A stretch of 64,000 nt of DNA from Methanobacteriota archaeon (GTDB lineage: Archaea; Methanobacteriota; Methanobacteria; Methanobacteriales; Methanobacteriaceae). Under the pieces are notes generated by a model, which saw nothing but the letters and a program-made list of their open reading frames with translations, was not told the origin of the DNA and did no database searches. Within the stretch, counting starts at the first letter, position 1. Each line of letters begins with the position of its first letter. Position numbers and translations under genes: made by a program. The stretch lies in the NCBI GenBank assembly GCA_029556335.1, contig JAKQFA010000006.1:62001-126000 (forward strand), given 5' to 3'. This document shows, piece after piece, positions 42,414-50,451 of this stretch.

Positions 42414-44502
42414 CCAGACCTACAAACCATCCCGGTTTTATTGGATAGGCCGCACTATTACCATCTGGATAGGTGGATTTTTAGGCTTCATAATCATAGA
42501 TGCCCTTTCCATTGGGCTTAAGTTCGATACTTGGCAAACAGCATTCCTGGCCGCCGGAGTGGTGGGTCTTCTAAACGCACTTTTCTGGCCCCTATTATCC
42601 CGTATTTTACTGCCATTTATGGTATTCACCATAGGATTTGGAGCGCTCTTACTCAACGCCTTACTGTTATGGGTAGCTGGTGATATTCTGATGGGAATTT
42701 CTATCGAAGGCCCAGCCCTATTCTTAACACCCATTGCTATGGCAGCTTGCACAGCTCTTCTTTCCACTCTTTTAACCATCGACGACGATGCCACCTACTA
42801 CCGGAGTGTTATTAGAAAAGATATTCAAAAGGGAGTGAGATCAAAACAGAAAAAACCGGGTGTCATATTCCTGGAGATAGATGGACTGGCAGAACCTATA
42901 CTTAAGGAAGCCCTGAATAAGGGGCACATGCCCACCCTGGAAAGCTGGTTAGATAGGGGCAGCCATAAACTCATCCACTGGGAAACCGATCTCTCAAGCC
43001 AGACTGGTGCCAGCCAAGCAGGCATTCTCCACGGAAATAATCAGGATATGCCTGCATTCCGCTGGGTGGAGAAAGATAAAAATAACAAGATAATGGTTTC
43101 TACCGGATTTTCTGATGCTCAAGTAATCGAAGAGCGAATTTCCAATGGAAAAGGTCTCCTTTCTAATCGGGGTGCCAGTCGCTCTAATTTGTTCTCCGGG
43201 GATGCAGAAGATGTGATATTTACCTACAGCCAACTAAAAAACCTTAAAAGATACTACAGTAAAGCCTGGTATTACGTGTATTCTAACCCCTCGAACTTCG
43301 CTCGGATACTGACCCTATTTTTCTGGGATGTGCTGCTGGATTACACCTCCCAGATCCTGCACTGGGCTAGGAACATTCAACCTAGAATCAGGCGCGGATT
43401 CACATACCCATTCATAAGAGCAGGGGCCAACGTTTTCTTGAGAGAAGTAACCACTGCAATTTTAATCGGAGATATTTTAGAGGGAAAAATTGATGTGAGT
43501 TACGTGACCTACTTGGGATACGATGAAATAGCCCATCACTCGGGAACCAGAGATTGGGATTCTTTTTATGCTCTCCGTAAACTAGATAAACAGTTTCATC
43601 GTTTGGAACAAGCTAAAATACACGCTTCCCGCCCTTATTATCTGGTAGTTCAATCTGATCACGGTCAGACTAATGGATCCACCTTTTTTCAGCGCTATGG
43701 GAAGACACTGGAAGACTTGGTGCAGGAGTTAATGCCCCCTGAGACCAAAATTTACAGTGAATTATTTTCCAACGAAGATCACTTCGGCCAAGCCATACAA
43801 GGACCTTTAAAGGATGGAAAACAATATCTGAAGACAAAAAAGGATGCAATGACTTATCATGGCCAATTTATACTTAATCTGGCTGTTAAAGAGATTGATG
43901 AATCTCCGGTTGTTAAAGGTAGGGTAATGGAATATTTAAGACGTCATGAAATTGATCCAACCCCCTCCCGGGAGGAAGTAAAGTCGGAAGAAGCACAGGT
44001 AATTGTGCTGGCATCTGGCAATCTGGGCCTGATATATTTAACCGACCATGAAAGAAGATTGAGCTTCGAAGAGATCAAAATCCTCTATCCCGATCTTATA
44101 CCTGGCCTAGCACAGCACGAAGGTGTGGGATTTATCATGGTCTGCTCTGATGAATACGGACCAGTAGTCATTGGTTCTGAAGGAGTACATTATCTGTATG
44201 ATGGATCTATAGAGGGAAAGGATCCTTTAACGGTTTTTGGCAATAACGCAGTGCAGCATCTCATCCGTACCAATTCTTTCCAGAACACACCAGACATCTT
44301 GGTAAACAGCGCTTATTACCCCATTACAGGTGAAGTTGCTGCTTTTGAGGAATTAGTTGGTAGTCATGGAGGTTTGGGTGGGGAACAATCTCTTCCATTC
44401 ATCTTATATCCATCGCATTGGAAACTGGATTCTGAAAAGATAGTGGGGGCTGAACATCTCCATTGGCTACTCAAAAAAGAGTTGGAAAGGTTGAATATTT
44501 AA
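42397..44502 (+). CDS. Holin-like membrane domain fused to an alkaline-phosphatase-superfamily phosphodiesterase
   Basis: A 701-residue protein. Residues about 12-130 form four membrane segments resembling the mycobacterial-type phage holin family IV domain. The remainder resembles type I phosphodiesterase/nucleotide pyrophosphatases: GVIFLEIDGLAEPIL near residue 155 (metal Asp), QTGASQAGILHGN near 207 (nucleophile region), YLGYDEIAHHSG near 371 and QSDHGQTNG near 420. Such fusions also occur in bacteria; the substrate is unknown. The ATG lies within the metallophosphoesterase gene, so translation is coupled. Confidence 0.8.
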   Translation: MMEEYNQTYKPSRFYWIGRTITIWIGGFLGFIIIDALSIGLKFDTWQTAFLAAGVVGLLNALFWPLLSRILLPFMVFTIGFGALLLNALLLWVAGDILMGISIEGPALFLTPIAMAACTALLSTLLTIDDDATYYRSVIRKDIQKGVRSKQKKPGVIFLEIDGLAEPILKEALNKGHMPTLESWLDRGSHKLIHWETDLSSQTGASQAGILHGNNQDMPAFRWVEKDKNNKIMVSTGFSDAQVIEERISNGKGLLSNRGASRSNLFSGDAEDVIFTYSQLKNLKRYYSKAWYYVYSNPSNFARILTLFFWDVLLDYTSQILHWARNIQPRIRRGFTYPFIRAGANVFLREVTTAILIGDILEGKIDVSYVTYLGYDEIAHHSGTRDWDSFYALRKLDKQFHRLEQAKIHASRPYYLVVQSDHGQTNGSTFFQRYGKTLEDLVQELMPPETKIYSELFSNEDHFGQAIQGPLKDGKQYLKTKKDAMTYHGQFILNLAVKEIDESPVVKGRVMEYLRRHEIDPTPSREEVKSEEAQVIVLASGNLGLIYLTDHERRLSFEEIKILYPDLIPGLAQHEGVGFIMVCSDEYGPVVIGSEGVHYLYDGSIEGKDPLTVFGNNAVQHLIRTNSFQNTPDILVNSAYYPITGEVAAFEELVGSHGGLGGEQSLPFILYPSHWKLDSEKIVGAEHLHWLLKKELERLNI

Positions 44503-44549
44503 TCAGGATTATTAAATTAAAGAATTTATCAGCCTATAAATTGAGTTAT

Positions 44550-44930
44550 TCATTGATGATTTGCCATGGAAACCTTACTTGAGATGTAGAAGGGTTGAAT
44601 GCTGTTTGTCATGTAGTAGTCCAATTCTTCACAAGTTGTAGACCCAAATCTGGGATGATCCAATAACTTCATAACCTCTTCACTGACTTTAATTTCACAT
44701 GGAGAAGATCTTCGTCACTAAAAAACTCGTTTTAGGGTTTTAGTAGTCTGGATATTCTGATTTAAAATAACCATTAACATCAGTACATGTTAATATTTTC
44801 TCGACGTATTTCATTGGTTACTACCAGTTCTAATTCATCCAGGGAGGTTCATCATCTGGATCCAAATAATTTACCTTTGAAACTGTCAAATTCAACAACC
44901 CACTGATCTGATGCTATAATTTATAATTTA
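44550..44930 (-). pseudogene. Frameshifted remnant of an unknown gene
   Basis: On the minus strand several coding-looking pieces follow one another in different frames: DQWVVEFDSFKGKLFGS, then LDELELVVTNEIRRENINMY, then DVNGYFKSEYPDY, then FFSDEDLLHVKLK, ending with EEVMKLLDHPRFGSTTCEEL and a stop near 44550. No single open frame spans them. I do not recognise the family. The rest of the 558-bp gap (44503-45060) shows nothing else. Confidence 0.45.
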
Positions 44931-45060
44931 ATTTTAATATTAGAAGAAATCTTAGATACATCTTTTAAGCAGTTTTACGGTATTTTTAATAGATTGATGA
45001 TAAGTTCAATGGATGCATTTAAACCTTAAAAATTACCTAATAAAATGAAGTGGGGAGTGA

Positions 45061-46083
45061 CTAGAGAGTCACGCCCATGTCTAACTGTTCTGTCAGTTCC
45101 TTGTACCGGTTACGGATAGTTACTTCCGTTACACCGGCGATGTCTGCCACGTCACGTTGAGTCTTTCTCTCACCCAAAAGTACTGATGCAATGTACAAGG
45201 CGGCTGCAGCCACACCAGTGGGTCCTCTACCTGAAGTTAACCCTTTTTCCATAGCTTTTTCAATGATTTCAATGGCCTTAGACTGAACTTCACCAGAAAG
45301 ATTAAGTTCACTTGCGAACCGGGGTACGTAGTCTACAGGAGAGGTGGGCGGTAGTTTTATGTTCAGTTCCCGGGTCAGGAAACGGTAAGTTCTGCCCACT
45401 TCTTTTTTACTAACCCTGGACACTTCTGCAATCTCATCCAAGGTTCGGGGAACATTACATCGACGGCATGCAGCATATAATGATGCAGCTACCACCCCTT
45501 CTATGCTACGCCCCCGGATGAGTTTATTTTCTACAGCGTTACGGTATACTACAGAAGCAGCTTCACGGACGCTTCTGGGAAGACCTAATCTCGATGAGTC
45601 ACGGTCCAGTTCGGATAGAGCAAAGGCCAAGTTACGTTCGGTTGCTCCAGAGATCCGGATCTTTCTCTGCCATTTTCTGAGACGGTACCATTGGGCCCGG
45701 TTACGGGCTGGGATGTCTCGACCGTAGATGTCTTTGTTTCTCCAGTCGATCATGGTACTTAACCCTTTATCGTGGATGGTGTAGGTGAGGGGTGCTCCTA
45801 CTCTGGTTCTTTTATCACGCTGTTCATGGTCAAAAGCCCTCCACTCAGGTCCCATATCCACCAGATTGTCGTCAATAACCAGACCACAACTTCCACAAAC
45901 TATCTCGCCTCGCTCATGGTCATTTATAAGTTTTGTAGATTCACATTCAGGACACTTTGTTTCAGCATTTTCAATTTCTGACATGTCCTGTTTCATTTGT
46001 TCTTTTCCCGAAATTTCAGTCTTTAGTTCATCTTTTTCGGGTATTTTTTCCATTACTTCTTGCTTCGTTTTTTTCGCCCCCAT
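45061..46083 (-). CDS. tfb: Transcription initiation factor TFB
   Basis: A 340-residue TFIIB homologue that binds TBP-DNA and recruits RNA polymerase. The N-terminus has a zinc ribbon (CPEC near residue 39, CGSCG near 58), then the B-reader/linker with GPEWRAFD, and two cyclin repeats (about 150-235 and 245-340). A hydrophilic Lys/Glu-rich extension (first ~35 residues) precedes the ribbon and is longer than usual. The gene overlaps gar1 by 31 bp; gar1-tfb is a conserved archaeal pair. Confidence 0.96.
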   Translation of the reverse strand: MGAKKTKQEVMEKIPEKDELKTEISGKEQMKQDMSEIENAETKCPECESTKLINDHERGEIVCGSCGLVIDDNLVDMGPEWRAFDHEQRDKRTRVGAPLTYTIHDKGLSTMIDWRNKDIYGRDIPARNRAQWYRLRKWQRKIRISGATERNLAFALSELDRDSSRLGLPRSVREAASVVYRNAVENKLIRGRSIEGVVAASLYAACRRCNVPRTLDEIAEVSRVSKKEVGRTYRFLTRELNIKLPPTSPVDYVPRFASELNLSGEVQSKAIEIIEKAMEKGLTSGRGPTGVAAAALYIASVLLGERKTQRDVADIAGVTEVTIRNRYKELTEQLDMGVTL

Positions 46084-46337
46084 TTCTTGCTGGCTTTTTT
46101 GGAGTAGCTGGGTATATACAATGTCTCTCCAACTCGTTTATCAAGATTTTTAGAATTTTTTGCGTAGACTTTAACTGAAATGTAAGGATCCTTGGTAGGT
46201 CCAAATATGTCGTGTACATGCCCCAATTTTTTCTCTTTTTTCGTAAAAACAGGAAGACCAAAAGAGGGTGTTTGGCCGGATCTCAATATAATTCGGCCCC
46301 GATTGGAAATTTGCAGTACGTTTCCCAGCTTCTTCAT
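46053..46337 (-). CDS. gar1: H/ACA RNP protein Gar1
   Basis: A 94-residue Gar1, the small subunit of the H/ACA ribonucleoprotein that guides pseudouridylation with Cbf5, Nop10 and L7Ae. The beta-barrel core shows GNVLQISNRGRIILRS, LPVFTKKEKKLGHVHDIFGP near residues 29-48, and YISVKVY; the tail is Lys/Arg-rich. It is first in the gar1-tfb unit and starts 11 bp from a striking inverted repeat of TATA boxes. Its C-terminal coding region overlaps the tfb start. Confidence 0.88.
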   Translation of the reverse strand: MKKLGNVLQISNRGRIILRSGQTPSFGLPVFTKKEKKLGHVHDIFGPTKDPYISVKVYAKNSKNLDKRVGETLYIPSYSKKASKKWGRKKRSKK

Positions 46338-46347
46338 AGAGTTTAAC

Positions 46348-46397
46348 CGAAATATTTATATACTACATTCTCTAGGAGCTACTATATAAATATTTCG
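46348..46397. promoter_or_regulatory. Divergent TATA-box palindrome upstream of gar1-tfb
   Basis: Perfect 15-bp inverted arms CGAAATATTTATATA (46348-46362) and TATATAAATATTTCG (46383-46397) flank a 20-bp spacer. Each arm contains the canonical box TTTATATA, one pointing left and one right. The right arm, read on the minus strand, is well placed (about 46 bp before the gar1 ATG) to drive gar1-tfb. The left arm would drive rightward transcription across 46388 toward the 3' end of the flippase-like gene. It may also be an operator. Confidence 0.6.
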
Positions 46398-46431
46398 ATA
46401 ATTTTAATAATAAGGGGTATGGGGTGTCAAC

Positions 46432-47496
46432 TCATGTAGAAGAAGGCTTTTTCTCCATGTTTCTTACCTTTTTTCCATAGTAAAAGGCAGCTAAAGCACC
46501 AATAATCGTGGGTATGACGTAACTGCCCAAACGATCAATTAAGCTGGCTGCCATAACTGTGTCTGCTGAAATCCCTGCCACGGCAAATAGACCTATCAAA
46601 ATCACTTCCCTTATCCCCCAAGCACCTGGAAGTAGTGGAAGGAGTGATATAAGAATTCCAATAGTGTAAATTATTATCAAGGGGGATATGGGTGGAAAAG
46701 ATCCTAATGAAACAAAACAAACATACATTCGCAACATGTCAAGGCCCCACATAAAGAAAGAGAGAATAAAACCGATAATAAAAACTTTTCTATCTTTAAA
46801 GGCAGTTTTAAATCCACTGGAGAAACGACTGATATAGAAAACCAGTTTTTCAGCCACTTCACCAAAGGTCAGGGGATTTTTGGCCAAACGCATGAAAAAT
46901 GGATAAACTGATCTGGCCAAGCGGATAACGATTTTTTGGGTTACTTGTCGGTTTAAACCTGCATAAATGAGAATTCCGAAGAGTATCATTGATAATATAA
47001 TTAGTATGGTCACGATAAATTTGGTAAAGAGTGGTAAGTTCCAGCTTAGAACAAACACCGCTGATATGATGGATATCAAAACGAAGGGTAAAAACTCGAA
47101 CACCCGGTCAGCAGTAGAAGATGCAAATCCTAACTCAAAGGGCGTCCCCTCCACTTCCCGCAGTAGATAGGCCCGTAAAGGTTCTCCTCCTGCTGCGCTG
47201 GGAGTAATATTATTCCCAAACAGGCTGGCAAATAGCATAGATAAAATAGTGCTGAACTTGGGAGCCTGATCCACCACATCCAGTATGATTTTCCACCTTA
47301 GAGTCCAAATAAGTAATATTGCTGCTTCTAAAACTAAACTTATCAATATATATTCCCAACTGGCCTTTTCAAGTGTAAAGATAACTTCATCAATTCCAAT
47401 AAAGAATGTAATGGCGAATATGATAAAAAAAGAAACAGCAAAGGTAAAAATTATTTTCCACTTGTGTTTACGTATAGATTCAAAGGCGTCACTCAT
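46432..47496 (-). CDS. UPF0104/LPG-synthase-TM-like flippase-type membrane protein
   Basis: A 354-residue protein with about eight membrane segments related to the transmembrane half of lysylphosphatidylglycerol synthase (UPF0104). Motifs include LFGNNITPSAAGGEPLRAYLL near residues 92-112 and LPLLPGAWGIREVILIGLF near residue 286. Archaeal members are thought to move lipids or lipid-linked glycans, without proof. It starts 12 bp after the RraA-like gene, so it belongs to the DUF211-RraA-flippase operon. Confidence 0.82.
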   Translation of the reverse strand: MSDAFESIRKHKWKIIFTFAVSFFIIFAITFFIGIDEVIFTLEKASWEYILISLVLEAAILLIWTLRWKIILDVVDQAPKFSTILSMLFASLFGNNITPSAAGGEPLRAYLLREVEGTPFELGFASSTADRVFEFLPFVLISIISAVFVLSWNLPLFTKFIVTILIILSMILFGILIYAGLNRQVTQKIVIRLARSVYPFFMRLAKNPLTFGEVAEKLVFYISRFSSGFKTAFKDRKVFIIGFILSFFMWGLDMLRMYVCFVSLGSFPPISPLIIIYTIGILISLLPLLPGAWGIREVILIGLFAVAGISADTVMAASLIDRLGSYVIPTIIGALAAFYYGKKVRNMEKKPSST

Positions 47497-47508
47497 CTAA
47501 AACCCCGA

Positions 47509-48177
47509 TTAAATGCCCAGAATGTCAGAAAGAAATTGACCCTGATTAAGTTGTTTTAAGATTTTTTCTTCAGTTTTTTTTATGATCACTGATTCTTTCA
47601 AGGTTTCTTGGAGTTTGTCACGGGGAACCACAACCACCCCGCCATCATCAGCTAGGACAAAATCTCCTGGTTCAACAGTAAAATCTCCGATTTTTATGGG
47701 AATGTTTACTTCTCCTTCATTCAAGGGAGTGCCGGCATTGGGAACTATGGCACGGGAAAAAACAGGATAATCCATGGATTTAACTGCAGAAACATCCCGA
47801 ACTGCTCCAAAGATTATGGTGCCTTTAATTTTTTTATTCTGAGCTGCTTTGGAAGTTAATTCACCCCAAATTGCCTTATTGTCGTTATCAGATTTTAAAA
47901 ACAGAATTTTACCAGCATCAGATTGGTCTATAGCTTTTAACACAGTTCCCCAATCATTGGAACTAGTATGGGCAGTAACCAATTCCCCCCAGATACTAAC
48001 TCCATTTTTAATGGGTTTCACTCCGGGAACAACCCTGGTAGAACCCTCCAAATTTTTCTGGGCATCAGACAAGTGGGAAGTAGTTATTTCACCCATTAAA
48101 GATTCAGATAAATCTTCTTCAGATGAAAATTTTTCCAATACTGATCTGGGAGAAATTTTCATTAAGTGGTGGGGCAT
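47509..48177 (-). CDS. RraA/HMG-aldolase family protein
   Basis: A 222-residue RraA-like protein. The central fold shows HLSDAQ near residue 35, IWGELTSKAAQ near residue 104, GAVRDVSAVK near 123 and LADDGGVVVVPRD near 179; the Arg-Asp and Asp residues are those used as metal ligands in HMG/CHA aldolases. RraA-type proteins in this family act as aldolases/decarboxylases or RNase regulators; which applies is unknown. It follows DUF211 after 5 bp. Confidence 0.83.
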   Translation of the reverse strand: MPHHLMKISPRSVLEKFSSEEDLSESLMGEITTSHLSDAQKNLEGSTRVVPGVKPIKNGVSIWGELVTAHTSSNDWGTVLKAIDQSDAGKILFLKSDNDNKAIWGELTSKAAQNKKIKGTIIFGAVRDVSAVKSMDYPVFSRAIVPNAGTPLNEGEVNIPIKIGDFTVEPGDFVLADDGGVVVVPRDKLQETLKESVIIKKTEEKILKQLNQGQFLSDILGI

Positions 48178-48182
48178 GTGAT

Positions 48183-48473
48183 CTAATCCTGTGGCGTGGT
48201 AACTTCTTCGACCATGGTCCTTCCAGCCACCACTTCGTCTACACTGTGAATGGACCCACCATACTCCTCTATGGCGTGACTGATCTCATCGAAGTCCAAG
48301 TCATTACCCTGCATGGTGACCTTGATATTCTCAGTTTCCTTATCAATTTCCATCAGGGTAATATTCACTCCTTCCACGCCTCTTAATTTACTCAAAAATG
48401 TGGCAAAGTGTGGTAAAATAGGATCATGGGGTTTTAATATGTCTAAAACAATTCTTATTAGGCCTTCTGCCAA
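48183..48473 (-). CDS. DUF211 family protein
   Basis: A 96-residue DUF211 protein, an archaeal family with a ferredoxin-like fold, possibly metal-binding. The sequence begins with the strand RIVLDILKPHDPILP, then GVEGVNITLMEID near residue 32 and DFDEISHAIEEYGGSIHSVD near residue 60. TTG start at 48473, with GGAGGAT six to seven bases upstream, so the non-ATG start is well supported. First gene of the operon with RraA and the flippase-like gene. Confidence 0.85.
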   Translation of the reverse strand: MAEGLIRIVLDILKPHDPILPHFATFLSKLRGVEGVNITLMEIDKETENIKVTMQGNDLDFDEISHAIEEYGGSIHSVDEVVAGRTMVEEVTTPQD

Positions 48474-48771
48474 TTTTATATCCTCCGCAAATTTATAATC
48501 TAAAATTCATTGTGGTGTCTTTATTTTTCTGATGCAGGATATTTATAGATATGTCATTGTCAGTTTTGAATAAATTCCTCATAATATGACAATTATTAAA
48601 GACTAAATTAGTTTTCTAAGTTTTATCAAGGTATATGGGGTAGTAAATAATGATTTAGGAGTAGATCTTCAAGAGGGGATGGTGTGGATGTGTTTGCATT
48701 ACTTCAATTTTATATATTAGGTGAAATATAGTATTTCTTAGATACTTGTTAGCACCTTTAAGGAATTTATC
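48474..48771. other. 298-bp divergent gap between DUF211 and UPF0292 genes
   Basis: No gene seen. Contains the promoter for the UPF0292 gene: TTTATATA at 48709-48716 on the plus strand. AT-rich elsewhere. Confidence 0.45.
48709..48716 (+). promoter_or_regulatory. TATA box for UPF0292/dnaG unit
   Basis: TTTATATA sits 56 bp before the UPF0292 ATG. A transcription start about 25 bp downstream would leave a leader of about 30 nt that contains AAGGAAT as ribosome site. Confidence 0.55.
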
Positions 48772-49188
48772 ATGAGTTTTAATAGATTGTCCAAAATCAT
48801 TGAGGAACTTAAGATTCAAGTAGAAGAGGGGATTCCAGTCCTTGTGGAGGGTAAAAAAGATGAAAAAGCCCTAGAGGAACTGGGTATTCAGGGTAATTTT
48901 ATTAAGGTTTCAGGTTCAGGTCTTAAGCTCTTCGAAGTTGCGGAAATCGCTGCTGAATTATCACCACAAGTGATCATTCTCACTGACTTTGACCAAAAGG
49001 GTAATGAACTTGCCCGGAGGTTATCTGAAGATATACAGCGACTTGGTTCACATCCCAACATCCTTTTCAGGAGAAAGATATTAGAGATGACAAGTCGCTT
49101 TATTAAAGACATAGAAAGCTTGCCCCGTCATCTGGACAATCTGGCTAGTGAAGAATTCCCTAGGGGTGCCTACTGGTATTATCATTAG
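48772..49188 (+). CDS. UPF0292 Toprim-domain protein
   Basis: A 138-residue stand-alone Toprim protein. The Toprim glutamate lies in VLVEGKKDEKALEELG near residue 25, and the DxD motif in IILTDFDQKGNELARRL near residue 67. Small archaeal Toprim proteins of this type may be nucleases or primase-like, but are uncharacterised. It precedes dnaG, which also carries a Toprim domain, in the same direction with a 77-bp gap. Confidence 0.82.
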   Translation: MSFNRLSKIIEELKIQVEEGIPVLVEGKKDEKALEELGIQGNFIKVSGSGLKLFEVAEIAAELSPQVIILTDFDQKGNELARRLSEDIQRLGSHPNILFRRKILEMTSRFIKDIESLPRHLDNLASEEFPRGAYWYYH

Positions 49189-49265
49189 TATCGTTTAGAT
49201 ACCTGCCTACATTGGCCTGATATCATTTGATATCATCAGTATCTACTCTATCAGGAGGCCCAATT

Positions 49266-50411
49266 ATGGGAAAAGAAGAGATCAGTACAACTAAATATCT
49301 TATTCATGCTCAAATAAATGCTAACGGAATTGTTGAAAAACCCGACGTAGTCGGTGCTATTTTTGGACAGACAGAAGGACTTTTAAGTAATGATCTGGAT
49401 CTTCGAGAACTGCAGAAAACTGGAAGAATCGGAAGAATTAAGGTCAACATAAATTCCAAGGCAGGAAGATCCAAAGGCGAAATCGTAATACCCTCCAGTC
49501 TGGACCGAGTGGAAACAGCCATCCTGGCGGCGTCCCTGGAAACCATTAACCGGGTTGGCCCCTGCGAAGCATACATCCAGGTTAATAAGGTGGAGGATGT
49601 GCGAGCCGTTAAAAGGAGAAAAGTAGTGGACCGGGCCAAAGAACTGTACAAAAATATGATGGAAGAAGTGACTCCTGAAAGCCTCAAGATGATTGAGGAA
49701 GTTAAGGAGGCCATGCGCATACATGAAATCACAGAATTTGGAAACGAAAAACTTCCAGCAGGGCCTAATGTTGTCTCATCAGATGCAATACTAGTTGTTG
49801 AAGGCCGGGCCGATGTTTTAAACCTTCTACGTTACGGAGTAAAAAATGCGGTGGCTGTGGAGGGAGTAAGCGTTCCTAAATCAGTGGCAGAGCTCACTAA
49901 GAAAAAGACGGTTACTGCCTTTTTAGATGGTGATCGTGGCGGTGACTTGATACTTAAGGAACTTTTACAAGTGGGGGAACTGGACTACGTTACCCGGGCT
50001 CCCAGGGGTTCTGAAGTAGAAGACCTGACTAAAGATGAGGTTATGGTGGCATTGCGCGATAAGATTCCAGTGGAGCAGATCTATCATGATTTGGGGGTAA
50101 AAACTGAGAAGGTGGAGAAAAAAACACCAGACAAAATAGGACTACTTAAAGGGATATTGGGTGATCTGGAAGGATCTGGGAATGGTGAAGTATTGGATGA
50201 TTCTTTAAACATTATTAAAGAGGTTAAAGTTGAAAATCTCTACCAAGAAATTAATAATCTGCAAAATGGGGCTTATGCTGTGGTATTTGATGGTGTGGTC
50301 AGTCAGAGACTCATTGATGTGGCTAAAGACAAGGGCCTCAAGTACATAGTAGCCGTACGTATGAGTGAAGTGGTAAAAAAACCCAACCACATTAAGGTGA
50401 TAACCAGATAA
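49266..50411 (+). CDS. dnaG: Archaeal DnaG-like protein
   Basis: About 381 residues with a central Toprim domain: ILVVEGRADVLNLLRYG near residue 175 (catalytic Glu) and TVTAFLDGDRGGDLI near 215 (DxD). The N-terminal archaeal DnaG domain starts TKYLIHAQINANG. It associates with the archaeal exosome as an RNA-binding subunit and has been reported to have primase activity. It lacks the zinc and helicase-binding domains of bacterial DnaG. ATG at 49266 follows AGGAGG; an ATG 13 codons upstream lacks a site. Confidence 0.93.
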   Translation: MGKEEISTTKYLIHAQINANGIVEKPDVVGAIFGQTEGLLSNDLDLRELQKTGRIGRIKVNINSKAGRSKGEIVIPSSLDRVETAILAASLETINRVGPCEAYIQVNKVEDVRAVKRRKVVDRAKELYKNMMEEVTPESLKMIEEVKEAMRIHEITEFGNEKLPAGPNVVSSDAILVVEGRADVLNLLRYGVKNAVAVEGVSVPKSVAELTKKKTVTAFLDGDRGGDLILKELLQVGELDYVTRAPRGSEVEDLTKDEVMVALRDKIPVEQIYHDLGVKTEKVEKKTPDKIGLLKGILGDLEGSGNGEVLDDSLNIIKEVKVENLYQEINNLQNGAYAVVFDGVVSQRLIDVAKDKGLKYIVAVRMSEVVKKPNHIKVITR

Positions 50412-50451
50412 ACAACTTTGACTGGGGAACTGACCTCGGAGGATGATCTAG

